Below, one piece after another: positions 18,622 to 27,381 of a DNA stretch of 64,000 nucleotides. Source of the stretch: an uncultured Caulobacteraceae bacterium (GTDB lineage Bacteria > Pseudomonadota > Alphaproteobacteria > Caulobacterales > Caulobacteraceae); NCBI GenBank assembly GCA_937138625.1, contig CAKZPF010000003.1, forward strand, positions 434,001-498,000, given 5' to 3'. Position 1 is the first letter of the stretch. Each line of letters begins with the position of its first letter. Made by a program: the position numbers and the translations under genes. The notes under the pieces were generated by a model. It searched no databases, had not been told where the DNA came from, and worked only from the letters and a program-made list of their open reading frames with translations.

Positions 18622-19830
18622 ATGGGCGGCACACCAGGCACAGGCCTATATATCAATGGCTACCGAGAACACCTGCCTCCACCAGAAACCTTCGATCCTG
18701 TTGACCCGCTGGGCTATATTTATGAGGGAGAAAATCTGAATGTCCGTGAGAGCGCTGATGATTTTTCATGCTTGTTACTTGCGTTAATTGACAACCCACC
18801 ACCAGGCTTTCGCCAGGAAGTCATCAAACGCACAAAAATTCTGGAAAAATATAGTTCGGAAGCAAAAGACAATACCCAGAACTTTTTTTCTCAGTATCTA
18901 TCAGATCTTGAATACAACCCAAGCCAGTTCTCCTACCCTACCGAAAAGATACAATCTGCCTATCAAAATTTTGAGCGTGATTACTACGATTACCACTACC
19001 GCACTGAAAATATTGGGCAGGGAGATTCAACGCGGGCTGTGTTTTTCTATAATCAATACAAGTCAGAAGATGACTTCCGTCAAATGGTGGACGCCACCTT
19101 TCACATTCCTGGATATGCCCGTGAGCACGCTATCCTGACCATTGCTGATGATCATGGCGAGGTGGATGATGTGGGCCAGTTCTCGAAAACCGATATTGGT
19201 ATTTATGCGTTAGAGCTTGCCTATGCTGAAACGGAAACGACCGCTGAAGAGGTTGCCGTCATCGAGACGCGTTTCGCAAGCGCCATCGAAAATCGACGCC
19301 ATAAAATTGAAGACATACAAGACAACATCCGCTCGCAACGCAGCAATATCAAAGTCTTGAAGCGCCAAATTGATCATCTAGGGTTTGATCGTGCCAAAAA
19401 CATGGAAAAGATCCGCCAGCATCATGCCTCTATCTCTATTCTCGAGCAAAAAATTGCTGATCTGGAGCGGGACATTGACCAGCTAAACTCTGCGCAAAGG
19501 GCCGCGATCGCCGAACGCCAAACTGTTCACGATCATCGCTTGGCCTTTTACGGCGCCCTAGCCGATGCCAGTTTCGATAATTACACCGCAAATTTACAGC
19601 CTCCCCCCAAAGGTTTGAACCGATTTACGGATATGGTTAAGAACAGTTGGGGATTTGACGAAAAGGCGATAGACCCTGACGAATACGTTCGCATCCTGCT
19701 CACCAGAACCAACGAAGTCCACCTGACCCGTCACCCTGATGACTTGCCTCACAGTTGTGAGTGTGACCCCGTGCCCCTTATTGATGCGTACAAAGCCAGT
19801 CTAGCGTACCGCTTACCCAATCCCAGATAA
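18622..19830 (+). CDS. Orphan coiled-coil protein, function unknown
   Basis: 402 residues from ATG at 18622, chosen because AGGAGG lies eight bases upstream; an in-frame start at 18574 has no such site. There is no signal peptide or membrane segment. The N-terminal half is rich in Tyr, Asp and Asn (for example YDYHYRTENIGQ). Residues about 220-305 form a long charged heptad region (KIEDIQDNIRSQRSNIKVLK ... ISILEQKIADLERDIDQLN), a likely coiled coil. The C-terminus returns to a globular, His/Cys-containing tail (HSCECDPVP). Codon use is clearly AT-richer than fabD and rpsF on either side, which suggests transfer or relaxed selection. I do not recognise the family. Confidence 0.7.
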   Translation: MGGTPGTGLYINGYREHLPPPETFDPVDPLGYIYEGENLNVRESADDFSCLLLALIDNPPPGFRQEVIKRTKILEKYSSEAKDNTQNFFSQYLSDLEYNPSQFSYPTEKIQSAYQNFERDYYDYHYRTENIGQGDSTRAVFFYNQYKSEDDFRQMVDATFHIPGYAREHAILTIADDHGEVDDVGQFSKTDIGIYALELAYAETETTAEEVAVIETRFASAIENRRHKIEDIQDNIRSQRSNIKVLKRQIDHLGFDRAKNMEKIRQHHASISILEQKIADLERDIDQLNSAQRAAIAERQTVHDHRLAFYGALADASFDNYTANLQPPPKGLNRFTDMVKNSWGFDEKAIDPDEYVRILLTRTNEVHLTRHPDDLPHSCECDPVPLIDAYKASLAYRLPNPR

Positions 19831-19845
19831 ACCTGCCCGTCGATA

Positions 19846-19876
19846 CCCCCTTGCCAAACGGGGGCTTTTGTGTTTT
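19846..19876 (+). terminator. Probable Rho-independent terminator after the coiled-coil gene
   Basis: CCCCC and GGGGG arms (19846-19850 / 19860-19864) around a nine-base loop are followed by CTTTTGTGTTTTTT. The stem is short but GC-only and the T run is good. It would separate the orphan gene from the rpsF operon. Confidence 0.55.
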
Positions 19877-20004
19877 TTGGCACCTTCGCCAGCGGTCATG
19901 ACGCGTCGTTTGCGATGGGGTTGGCCCATCCCGTGACATGATCCATCGCCAAAGGCCTGATCCGGGGCGCTTTGGTGCCGCTGCCAAAAGAAGGAAAACG
20001 GACA

Positions 20005-20367
20005 ATGCCCTTTTACGAGCATATCGTGATTGCGCGTCAGGATATCAGCCAACAAAACGCTGAAAAACTGAACGACGACATCAAAGCACAATTGGAAAAA
20101 GACGGGGCCAAGGTCGCCAAGATCGAATATTGGGGTCTGCGCAACCTGGCTTATAAGGTCAAGAAAAACCGCAAAGGCCACTACAGCCTGTTCGCCATCG
20201 AATGCGAGCCCAAAGCCATCAAAGAGGTCGAACGTCAGCTGTCGATCAACGAAGATGTGTTGCGTTATCTGACCATCCGCACCGACGAGCTTGAAGACAG
20301 CCCTTCGGTGGTCATGGCCAAAAAAGACCGTGACCGTGAACGCCATTCTGACCGTGAGGAGGCATAA
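20005..20367 (+). CDS. rpsF: 30S ribosomal protein S6
   Basis: Binds the central domain of 16S rRNA together with S18. The 120-residue protein begins [20 protein letters not shown] and has the S6 segment [19 protein letters not shown]. It ends in a charged tail ([12 protein letters not shown]). An in-frame upstream GTG at 19972 exists, but ATG at 20005 gives the family N-terminus. It is followed by rpsR after two bases. Confidence 0.96.
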   Translation: MPFYEHIVIARQDISQQNAEKLNDDIKAQLEKDGAKVAKIEYWGLRNLAYKVKKNRKGHYSLFAIECEPKAIKEVERQLSINEDVLRYLTIRTDELEDSPSVVMAKKDRDRERHSDREEA

Positions 20368-20369
20368 TC

Positions 20370-20615
20370 ATGGCTCGACCTGCATCTGGTGGCCGCAAGC
20401 CCTTTGGCCGTCGCCGAAAAGTTTGCCCGTTTTCTGGTGATCAGGGCAAAACCATCGACTATAAAGACGTGAAGCTGCTGCAACGCTATTTGACCGAGCG
20501 CGGCAAGATCGTCCCCAGCCGCATCACAGCGGTGTCCGCGAAAAAGCAACGCGAACTGGCCCGGGCCATCAAGCGCGCACGCTTCCTCGCCCTCATCCCC
20601 TATGTGATGGACTAA
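20370..20615 (+). CDS. rpsR: 30S ribosomal protein S18
   Basis: Partner of S6 on the 30S platform. The 81-residue basic protein has [20 protein letters not shown] and the conserved [20 protein letters not shown], with a C-terminal [20 protein letters not shown] precedes the ATG. Part of the rpsF-rpsR-rplI operon. Confidence 0.97.
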   Translation: MARPASGGRKPFGRRRKVCPFSGDQGKTIDYKDVKLLQRYLTERGKIVPSRITAVSAKKQRELARAIKRARFLALIPYVMD

Positions 20616-20628
20616 GGAGAGCGGACCG

Positions 20629-21222
20629 ATGAAAGTTGTACTCTTAGAACGTGTTGAACGCCTGGGTGGCATTGGTGACGTGGTCACCGTCAAAGACGGC
20701 TTTGCCCGTAACTTTTTGTTGCCCAATCAAAAAGCCCTGCTGGCCAACGAAGCCAATCTGAAGCGCTTTGAAGCCGAACGCGAGCAGATCGAAGCCCGCA
20801 ACGCCGCCGCCCGCGACAAAGCCGAGCAAATCGGCAAAAAGTTGGATGGTGAAGCGTTTGTGCTGATCCGTCAGGCTGGCGAAAGTGGCCAGCTTTATGG
20901 ATCCGTGACGGCGCGTGATATCGCCACGGCCATTATCGACGGCGGGTTTGATATCCAACGCCAGATGGTGACCCTGCATGATCCCATCAAAACCATTGGC
21001 ATGCATGATGTGCGCGTGCGCCTGCATGGCGAAGTCAGCGTGACCATTATCGCCAATGTGGCCCGCACCGAGGATGAGGCCGAGCGCCAAGCCAAAGGTG
21101 AGGATGTGATTGAGGCCGCTTTGGAAGAAGAGCGCGCGGAAAAAGCCGAGCAAGCCGAGGCCCAAGCCGCTGTCGCCCAAGAGGTGGCCAAAGAAAACAT
21201 GGGCAGTGACGAAGAGGCATAA
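20629..21222 (+). CDS. rplI: 50S ribosomal protein L9
   Basis: L9 binds 23S rRNA and protrudes from the L1 side. The N-terminal domain is typical (MKVVLLERVERLGGIGDVVT ... VKDGFARNFLLPNQ), followed by a long connecting helix and the C-terminal domain (GESGQLYGSVTARDIA). At 197 residues it is longer than E. coli L9 (149) because of an acidic Ala/Glu tail (about 160-197), a feature seen in many alphaproteobacteria. A strong terminator follows. Confidence 0.96.
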   Translation: MKVVLLERVERLGGIGDVVTVKDGFARNFLLPNQKALLANEANLKRFEAEREQIEARNAAARDKAEQIGKKLDGEAFVLIRQAGESGQLYGSVTARDIATAIIDGGFDIQRQMVTLHDPIKTIGMHDVRVRLHGEVSVTIIANVARTEDEAERQAKGEDVIEAALEEERAEKAEQAEAQAAVAQEVAKENMGSDEEA

Positions 21223-21249
21223 GCCCTTTTTGTTTCTGCGAACCAGATC

Positions 21250-21280
21250 AACAGGCCGGGTTCATCCCGGCCTGTTTTTT
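21250..21280 (+). terminator. Rho-independent terminator after rplI
   Basis: Perfect 11-bp stem AACAGGCCGGG / CCCGGCCTGTT with a five-base loop and a following run of T. It ends the rpsF-rpsR-rplI transcript and separates it from dnaB. Confidence 0.92.
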
Positions 21281-21341
21281 TGCCTGGCATCCCGTGCATT
21301 GACCGACTATCGACATTTCTGCACATAGCCCGCGACTTTGG

Positions 21342-21397
21342 TTATCCACAATTTTATCCACAACCCATCCCCATGTGGATAACCTGACTGTGGATGG
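21342..21397. promoter_or_regulatory. Cluster of DnaA boxes upstream of dnaB
   Basis: Three exact copies of the consensus DnaA box TTATCCACA occur within 41 bases: 21342-21350 and 21354-21362 on the plus strand and 21374-21382 on the minus strand. A fourth, weaker copy (two mismatches, minus strand) is at 21389-21397. A TATAAT sequence lies at 21445-21450, just before the dnaB start. The arrangement suggests DnaA binding that regulates dnaB, or titration of DnaA. It is not enough by itself to call an origin, because no AT-rich unwinding element is seen. Confidence 0.7.
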
Positions 21398-21448
21398 ACA
21401 CGGGATATCACCGGATCTTCACACCGGGACTGCGCTTGCCTGCCTATA

Positions 21449-22969
21449 ATGGCCCCCATGAGCACGACTGAAATGAGCAACATCGAAACCCTGCCCGTCC
21501 CCATAGGCCCCAGCGCCAAACCCGAGCGCGAACCGCCCTATAACCTCGAGGCTGAACAAGCGCTGTTGGGCGCCATCTTGTTTGACAACGAGGCGCTGTA
21601 TCGCATCGGTGACGCATTGCGGCCCGAGCATTTCTATGATCCCGTGCACGCCAAGCTGTTTGAATACGCTGCCCGAATGATCCGTCAGGGCCGTGTGGCC
21701 GAGCCCATTGTTCTGAAAGATAAACTGTCAGACGACCCCGGTTTTCAAGAGATCGGCGGCATGGAATATCTGGCGTTTTTGTTGGCCTCCGCGCCACCGC
21801 TTAGCCACGCACCGGAATATGCCAACCTGGTCTACGACCTCGCTTTGCGGCGCCAGCTGATTGAAATTTCGGCGGAAATTTCTACCTCGGCCACCAACCG
21901 CGAGGAGGTTGCCAGTGCCCAAGACGTGATCGAACACGCCGAGCGCAAACTGTTTTCTTTGGCCGAAACCGGTCAGGCCAATGCCGGTTTCACCCCCTTT
22001 GCCACAGCCCTTGAGGGCTCGATGGAGATGTTGGCCGCGGCCTATGAGCGTGATGGCGGCCTGTCGGGCATTTCCTCAGGGCTTGATGATATGGACCGGC
22101 GTCTGGGTGGGCTTCACCCGTCGGATTTGATCATTTTGGCGGGCCGGCCGTCGATGGGGAAAACGGCGCTTGCGACCAACGTGGCCTTTAATGTGGCCCG
22201 GCGTTACAAATACGAACCCACCCCCGAAGGCGGCCGCAAAACCGTCGATGGTGGCGTGGTGGCCTTTTACTCGCTCGAGATGTCCGGCGAGCAGTTGGCC
22301 GGACGTTTGATCGCTGAATATTCGGGCGTGCCATCCGATAAAATCCGCCGTGGCGATATCACCGCCGAAGAATACGGCATGATCCGGGACGCCGCGCTCG
22401 AGATCCAAAACGCCCCCCTGTTCATTGACGACACTGGTGGTTTGTCCATTGCCCACTTGGCGGCACGCGCGCGGCGTCTGAAGCGGATGCACGGTCTGGA
22501 TTTGATTGTGGTCGACTATCTGCAACTCGTCACGCCCGCCGAGAACAAAGCCGGTGCCGGCCGCGTGCAAGAGGTCAGTGAAATCACCATGTCGCTCAAG
22601 GCCTTAGCCAAGGAACTGAACGTGCCTGTGATCGCGCTTTCGCAGCTGTCGCGCCAGGTGGAAAATCGCGACGACAAACGTCCACAGCTTTCAGACCTGC
22701 GGGAGTCAGGCTCGATCGAGCAAGACGCCGATGTGGTGATGTTTGTCTACCGCGAGTCCTACTACAAAGGCCGTGCCGAGCCCCGCGAGGGCACGCCCGA
22801 ACACCTGGCCTGGCAAGACGAAATGGATCAAATTCGTGGCCAAGCCGAGGTCATCATCGGCAAGCAGCGTCACGGCCCCATCGGCACCATCAAGCTGGCC
22901 TTTGACGAAAACATCACCAAGTTTGGCAATTTGGCCCGCGATGATCGCTATGGTGGGCATGCGCATTAA
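21449..22969 (+). CDS. dnaB: Replicative DNA helicase
   Basis: Hexameric 5'-3' helicase of the replication fork. 506 residues: an N-terminal DnaG-interacting domain (EREPPYNLEAEQALLGAILF) and a RecA-like C-terminal domain with Walker A GRPSMGKTALATNVAFN, Walker B LIVVDYLQLV and SQLSRQVENRDDKRPQLSDL. The exact start is uncertain: ATG at 21449 and at 21458 are both possible and neither has a clear Shine-Dalgarno sequence. About 30 residues between the Walker A strand and the SLEMSGEQL segment (KYEPTPEGGRKTVDGG) form an insertion seen in alphaproteobacterial DnaB. Confidence 0.96.
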   Translation: MAPMSTTEMSNIETLPVPIGPSAKPEREPPYNLEAEQALLGAILFDNEALYRIGDALRPEHFYDPVHAKLFEYAARMIRQGRVAEPIVLKDKLSDDPGFQEIGGMEYLAFLLASAPPLSHAPEYANLVYDLALRRQLIEISAEISTSATNREEVASAQDVIEHAERKLFSLAETGQANAGFTPFATALEGSMEMLAAAYERDGGLSGISSGLDDMDRRLGGLHPSDLIILAGRPSMGKTALATNVAFNVARRYKYEPTPEGGRKTVDGGVVAFYSLEMSGEQLAGRLIAEYSGVPSDKIRRGDITAEEYGMIRDAALEIQNAPLFIDDTGGLSIAHLAARARRLKRMHGLDLIVVDYLQLVTPAENKAGAGRVQEVSEITMSLKALAKELNVPVIALSQLSRQVENRDDKRPQLSDLRESGSIEQDADVVMFVYRESYYKGRAEPREGTPEHLAWQDEMDQIRGQAEVIIGKQRHGPIGTIKLAFDENITKFGNLARDDRYGGHAH

Positions 22970-23007
22970 AGACCGCGCCTCCAAAGCACCCTCGACCCGC
23001 ACGCACA

Positions 23008-23034
23008 AAAAAGACGGCCCTAGGCCGCCTTTTT
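23008..23034 (+). terminator. Rho-independent terminator after dnaB
   Basis: A 12-bp stem with one mismatch (AAAAAGACGGCC / GGCCGCCTTTTT) and a three-base loop, with the T run forming part of the second arm. It lies 39 bases after the dnaB stop and before the convergent orphan gene. Confidence 0.75.
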
Positions 23035-23082
23035 ATGTGCTGTATTGGCTCTTGTTTTGTATATTTTCGGTCACCTTATCAG

Positions 23083-23589
23083 CTATTGGCCCTCGACAGT
23101 TGTTGGGGACAGCCATAGCTCGGCACGGATATCCTTAAAGTTCAAAACATGATCTTTTACGCCATCGTAGTTCAAATCGGGACGATGTGCCAGGTCACGC
23201 GAATCCCCATTTAAATCAATATTATATGCGTCACAATAGGCCCGGAAGACCTGTGTATTGTCCTCATAATGGCCGATGCCAATAAATTGCGTATAGCCTG
23301 CAGGATGGGTTTTGATAATATAGTCAGTGTCGCTGACATTCTCTGCTCTCGGCAAACTCTCAGGATAAGGAATGGCATCGATATTGACACTGTAACGCTC
23401 GTTCGTGGTCAACTCCCGCCATTCGCCTTGCCCATTGTCTTTGATATACCATTGGCGTTCACCATGTGCATTTATCCCCAGCCCAATGGTATCCACATAC
23501 TGATTAAACTTATAGGGGTCGTCCCAGCCTGATGGATTGTTGGTGGTGAGATCGGCTTTATAAGTGGCCAGAATGGTGGGCGTGCTCAT
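23083..23589 (-). CDS. Orphan protein with a calcium-type DxNxDG motif, function unknown
   Basis: 168 residues, no signal peptide or membrane segment, rich in Tyr, Asp and Asn. Residues 138-146 read DLNYDGVKD, an incomplete EF-hand or dockerin-like loop, preceded by NIDLNGDSRD (124-133). The start is supported by AGAGG seven bases before the ATG. Convergent with dnaB and divergent from mlaE. Base composition is AT-richer than the neighbours. It resembles the other Asp-rich orphan proteins of this window in style but not in obvious sequence. I do not recognise the family. Confidence 0.7.
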   Translation of the reverse strand: MSTPTILATYKADLTTNNPSGWDDPYKFNQYVDTIGLGINAHGERQWYIKDNGQGEWRELTTNERYSVNIDAIPYPESLPRAENVSDTDYIIKTHPAGYTQFIGIGHYEDNTQVFRAYCDAYNIDLNGDSRDLAHRPDLNYDGVKDHVLNFKDIRAELWLSPTTVEGQ

Positions 23590-23736
23590 GGGTGTATCCT
23601 CTTGGTTAAAGGCTAAGATGTCTTAACCATAATGATGTGGCGAGTTTGTTACATATGAAAAACACATTTGCAAGCCTGCTTTGTGCACGAGTTTTTTTCA
23701 AACCCCACTCCACAAGTTGGAAAATCCCGCTATAAG

Positions 23737-24534
23737 ATGACTATGACGCACGCGGTTTTTACCCCTTTTGCCCTGTTGGGCCGGCTGACGCTTGGCGTGT
23801 TTGCGGCCCTAGGTGGCCCCGTCCTGTTTGCGGGCCAGGGCCTGAAGGCGGCCTTCACGCCGCGCTGGTATCTTACGGAATTGATGAAGCAATTGGTGCG
23901 TGTGGGCTATTTGTCCCTGCCGGTGGTGGGGCTGACGGCGCTGTTTACCGGCGCAGCTTTGGCCTTGAACATCTATACAGGCGGGGCACGATTTAATGCC
24001 GAACGCTTCGTGCCCGATATTGTGGCGCTGGGCATCACGCGGGAATTGGGGCCGGTCATCGCCTCCTTGATGCTGGCGGGGCGGGTTTCGGCCGCCATGG
24101 CCGCCGAAATTGGGGCCATGCGCGCGACCGAGCAAATCGACGCCATGCGCACGTTATCCGTTGATCCCTTCCGCTATTTGGTGGCCCCGCGCCTGCTGGC
24201 CGCTGTGATCACCCTGCCCATATTGGTGGCCATTGCCGATATTCTGGGCATTTACGGGGGATATTTGGTCTCGACCCGCACGTTGGGATTTGACGGGCCG
24301 ATTTACATCAAAAACACATGGAACTTCCTGACCAATTGGGATGTGATCTCCGGCCTGATCAAGGCCGCCGTCTTTGGCTTTTTGATCGCCTTGATGGGTT
24401 GTTATCATGGCTACAAGGCCCGTGGCGGGGCCCAAGGCGTGGGTCTGGCGGCCACCTTGGCCGTGGTCACGGCGGCCATTTTAATTTTCGCCGCCAACTA
24501 TGTGCTGACCACACTGTTTTCGGGGGCGGGATAA
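23737..24534 (+). CDS. mlaE: ABC transporter permease of the Mla phospholipid system
   Basis: Inner-membrane permease that, with MlaF, moves phospholipids between inner and outer membrane to keep outer-membrane lipid asymmetry. The 265-residue MlaE-family protein has ITRELGPVIASLMLAGRVSA followed by AAEIGAMRATEQIDAMRTL, the family hallmark, and hydrophobic helices throughout. ATG at 23737 is preferred over a TTG 69 bases upstream, because the intervening residues look unlike the family. It overlaps mlaF by one base (TAATG). The MlaD and MlaC partners are not nearby. Confidence 0.9.
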   Translation: MTMTHAVFTPFALLGRLTLGVFAALGGPVLFAGQGLKAAFTPRWYLTELMKQLVRVGYLSLPVVGLTALFTGAALALNIYTGGARFNAERFVPDIVALGITRELGPVIASLMLAGRVSAAMAAEIGAMRATEQIDAMRTLSVDPFRYLVAPRLLAAVITLPILVAIADILGIYGGYLVSTRTLGFDGPIYIKNTWNFLTNWDVISGLIKAAVFGFLIALMGCYHGYKARGGAQGVGLAATLAVVTAAILIFAANYVLTTLFSGAG

Positions 24535-25301
24535 TGGGCGCCACGCTGGAGCTGAAACATCTGCGCAAAGCCTTTGGCCGCAAGGTCGTTCTGGATGATG
24601 TCAATCTGGATGTGAAGCCGGGCCAATCCTTGGTCATCATTGGCGGATCGGGCACGGGAAAATCCGTGAGTTTAAAGTGCGCCATTGGGCTGATGACGCC
24701 CACCTCCGGCCAAGTGCTGGTGGATGGCACCGACCTGCATGCGGCGGATAAAGAGACCCGTGATGAGCTGCAATCCAGTTTTGGCATGCTGTTCCAGGGC
24801 GGTGCCCTGTTCGACAGCTTGCGGATCTGGGAAAATGTTGGCTTTCGGCTGATATACGCCAACAATATGAAGCGCAAACAGGCGCGCGAAGCCGCCATCG
24901 AGGCGCTAGGGCGTGTGGGCATGGGCGAGGATGTGGCCGACCTTTACCCCAACGAGCTTTCAGGCGGCATGCAAAAACGCGTCAGCTTGGCCCGCGCCAT
25001 TGTCGCCAAGCCAAAAATTCTGTTTTTCGACGAGCCCACCACCGGCCTTGACCCGATTATGGCCGATGTCATTGACAAACTGATTGTGGAACAGGTCAAA
25101 GATCTAGGGGCGGCCGCGATCTCGATTACGCATGATATGGTATCGGCGCGCAAAATCGCTGACGAGGTCGCCATGCTGTACGAGGGCAAAATCATCTGGC
25201 GCGGTCCCGTGGACAAACTGGATGACCCCGGCAACGATTATGTGGACCAATTCGTCCACGGCAAATCCGAAGGGCCGATCAAAATCGCAGCGAAGGTATA
25301 A
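24534..25301 (+). CDS. mlaF: ABC transporter ATPase of the Mla phospholipid system
   Basis: Energises MlaE. 255 residues with Walker A GGSGTGKSVSLK, signature LSGGMQKRVSLARAI (the GGM variant is typical of MlaF), Walker B ILFFDEPTTGLDPI and the H-loop SITHDM. An upstream extension of the frame into mlaE is rejected, because MGATLELKHLRKAFGRK at 24534 is the natural start and is coupled to the mlaE stop. Confidence 0.93.
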   Translation: MGATLELKHLRKAFGRKVVLDDVNLDVKPGQSLVIIGGSGTGKSVSLKCAIGLMTPTSGQVLVDGTDLHAADKETRDELQSSFGMLFQGGALFDSLRIWENVGFRLIYANNMKRKQAREAAIEALGRVGMGEDVADLYPNELSGGMQKRVSLARAIVAKPKILFFDEPTTGLDPIMADVIDKLIVEQVKDLGAAAISITHDMVSARKIADEVAMLYEGKIIWRGPVDKLDDPGNDYVDQFVHGKSEGPIKIAAKV

Positions 25302-25339
25302 GCGCGCATCCCGGTCCCCTCTTTTGTAAAAAGGTGTTC

Positions 25340-26713
25340 ATGGTCAAAACTGCCACCGTTTATGTTTGCCAAAGCTGCGGCACGGTGCACGCCAAATGGG
25401 CGGGCAAATGCGATGGCTGTGGGCAATGGAACACCTTGCTCGAGGAATCAAACGCCGCCCCGCCCGGCGCGACCAAGCTGAAAACCGGCAGCAAGCTTGG
25501 CCATCTGACCTTTGAAAGCCTGCAAGGCGGCAGCCCCGCCCCGCCGCGGCTGATTTCTGGCATCGAGGAATTTGACCGCGCCCTGGGTGGCGGTGTCGCA
25601 CGCGGCTCGGCCATTTTGGTGGGCGGGGATCCGGGCATCGGCAAATCCACATTGCTGTTGCAGGTTTGCGGAGCCCTGTCGCAAACCGGCGCCAGCATCG
25701 CCTATATTTCCGGCGAAGAAAGTGTGGCGCAGGTGCGCTCGCGGGCCGCACGCTTGGGTCTGGCGGACACGGATGTGCAGCTGGCAGCCGAAACCCAACT
25801 GCGCACGGTGTTGTCCGGTCTAAAAACCCTCAATCCCGATCTGGTGGTCATCGACAGCATCCAGACCTTGTGGTCTGAAATGCAAGACAGCGCACCCGGA
25901 TCGGTGGCTCAGGTGCGCGCTGTGGCGGCCGAGCTGGTGCGCTTTGCCAAAAAAACCGATACCGCCGTGTTGCTGGTGGGCCACGTCACCAAGGAGGGCC
26001 AAATCGCCGGCCCCCGCGTCATCGAGCATCTGGTGGATGTAGTGCTGTCGTTCGAAGGCGAGCGGGGTTACCCGTTCCGGATCTTGCGGGGTCTGAAAAA
26101 TCGGTTTGGTCCCACAGATGAAATCGGCGTTTTTGAAATGAACGAACAGGGCCTGACCGAGGTTCCCAACCCCTCGGCCCTGTTTCTCGACACCCGCGGC
26201 AGTCGCGCACCAGGATCAGCCGTGTTTGCGGGCATCGAGGGCGCACGCCCGGTGCTGGTGGAGTTCCAGGCCCTGGTGGCGCCATCGGCCTATGGCACGC
26301 CCCGGCGCGCCGTCGTGGGCTGGGATTCGGGGCGTCTCGCTATGATTTTGGCCGTCCTCGAGGCCCGTTGCGGCGTCGCCTTTGGCGGACAAGATGTCTA
26401 TTTGAATGTGGCGGGTGGCCTGAAGGTGATGGAACCTGCAGCGGATCTGGCCGCCGCCGCGGCTTTGATCTCGTCGCTGGCGGGCGCGCCGCTGCCGGAT
26501 GGGGCCGTGTGTTTTGGTGAAATCAGTCTCTCGGGCGATGTGCGGGCCATTGGTCGCATGGACTTGCGGATGAAAGAAGCGCATAAGTTGGGCTTCACGA
26601 CCGCCATCGCCCCCCAGGACGCCAACCCCATCGACGGGATCGCCCTTGACGGCATGCGCCATCTGCGCGATGTGGTGGCCAAACTGGGCATGACGCCTAC
26701 GGATGAGTTTTAA
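25340..26713 (+). CDS. radA: DNA repair protein RadA
   Basis: RecA-like branch-migration helicase in recombination. 457 residues: an N-terminal four-Cys zinc finger (CQSCG...CDGCG), Walker A GGDPGIGKSTLLLQVCG, the RadA-specific KNRFG motif (LKNRFGPTDEIGVFEM), and a C-terminal Lon-like domain (VYLNVAGGLKVMEPAADLAA). ATG at 25340 is preferred over GTG two codons upstream. cvpA follows after 21 bases. Confidence 0.96.
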   Translation: MVKTATVYVCQSCGTVHAKWAGKCDGCGQWNTLLEESNAAPPGATKLKTGSKLGHLTFESLQGGSPAPPRLISGIEEFDRALGGGVARGSAILVGGDPGIGKSTLLLQVCGALSQTGASIAYISGEESVAQVRSRAARLGLADTDVQLAAETQLRTVLSGLKTLNPDLVVIDSIQTLWSEMQDSAPGSVAQVRAVAAELVRFAKKTDTAVLLVGHVTKEGQIAGPRVIEHLVDVVLSFEGERGYPFRILRGLKNRFGPTDEIGVFEMNEQGLTEVPNPSALFLDTRGSRAPGSAVFAGIEGARPVLVEFQALVAPSAYGTPRRAVVGWDSGRLAMILAVLEARCGVAFGGQDVYLNVAGGLKVMEPAADLAAAAALISSLAGAPLPDGAVCFGEISLSGDVRAIGRMDLRMKEAHKLGFTTAIAPQDANPIDGIALDGMRHLRDVVAKLGMTPTDEF

Positions 26714-26734
26714 CACGGACGGCAGAGAACACAT

Positions 26735-27355
26735 ATGGATGGTGGCGGGCTGACGGTTTTTGACACAGTGACCTTGGGCCTGCTGTTGTTTTCTGGCCTG
26801 GTGGGCTTTGGGCGTGGCGTGCTGCGAGAGGTGTTTTCCGCTGGGGCCTTTGTCGCCGCCGCCTTTGGCTGTGTGTTTGGCTTTCCGTTTGTCAAAGGCC
26901 CCGTGCGCGCCATGGTCTCGCCGGATTGGGCCGCTGACCTTGTGGGCCTGGTGGCGCTCTTTATGATCATCTATATCACTGTGCGCCTGTTCAGCGGGCA
27001 GATCGCCACCTTGATCCGCGATGGTTTTAAAATCGGGGCCTTGGACAGGGCCTTAGGCTTTGGTTTTGGTTTGTTGCGCGGGCTGTTGATTGTGGCGCTG
27101 GGGGTTATCATATTCGAAATGGTCACACCCGCCGATCGCATGCCCAAATGGCTGGTGACCGCCAAGACCTATCCCATGGTGCAAAACGCGGCGGGCTTTT
27201 TGCGCTCGCTGGCGCCCGATGACGCCGCCGCCCGCCTGACCAGCAAACCCGGCGAAAGCGCCCTGCCCCCCGTCACCGCCGATGACAGTGACGAAAGTTA
27301 CGCCGGATCCGATCGCCGCAGTTTGGACCAATTGATCACCACCACCACCGAGTAA
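26735..27355 (+). CDS. cvpA: CvpA family membrane protein
   Basis: Inner-membrane protein named for its requirement in colicin V production; its molecular role is still unclear. The 206-residue protein has four hydrophobic segments in the first 130 residues (TLGLLLFSGLVGFGRGVLRE, AFVAAAFGCVFGFPF, LVGLVALFMIIYITVRL and GLLRGLLIVALGVIIFEM) and a charged cytoplasmic tail. Located between radA and purF, the usual cvpA-purF pairing. Confidence 0.92.
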   Translation: MDGGGLTVFDTVTLGLLLFSGLVGFGRGVLREVFSAGAFVAAAFGCVFGFPFVKGPVRAMVSPDWAADLVGLVALFMIIYITVRLFSGQIATLIRDGFKIGALDRALGFGFGLLRGLLIVALGVIIFEMVTPADRMPKWLVTAKTYPMVQNAAGFLRSLAPDDAAARLTSKPGESALPPVTADDSDESYAGSDRRSLDQLITTTTE

Positions 27356-27381
27356 CCGCACAGAGTCTTTTCGAGGTTCCC

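Noticed and set aside
21342..21457. Calling the DnaA-box cluster a replication origin
   Set aside because: No AT-rich unwinding region or origin-type gene set (dnaA, hemE, parAB) is seen; regulation of dnaB is simpler.
24318..24533. Longer N-terminus for mlaF
   Set aside because: It overlaps mlaE in another frame; the ATG at 24534 gives the family N-terminus and is coupled to the mlaE stop.
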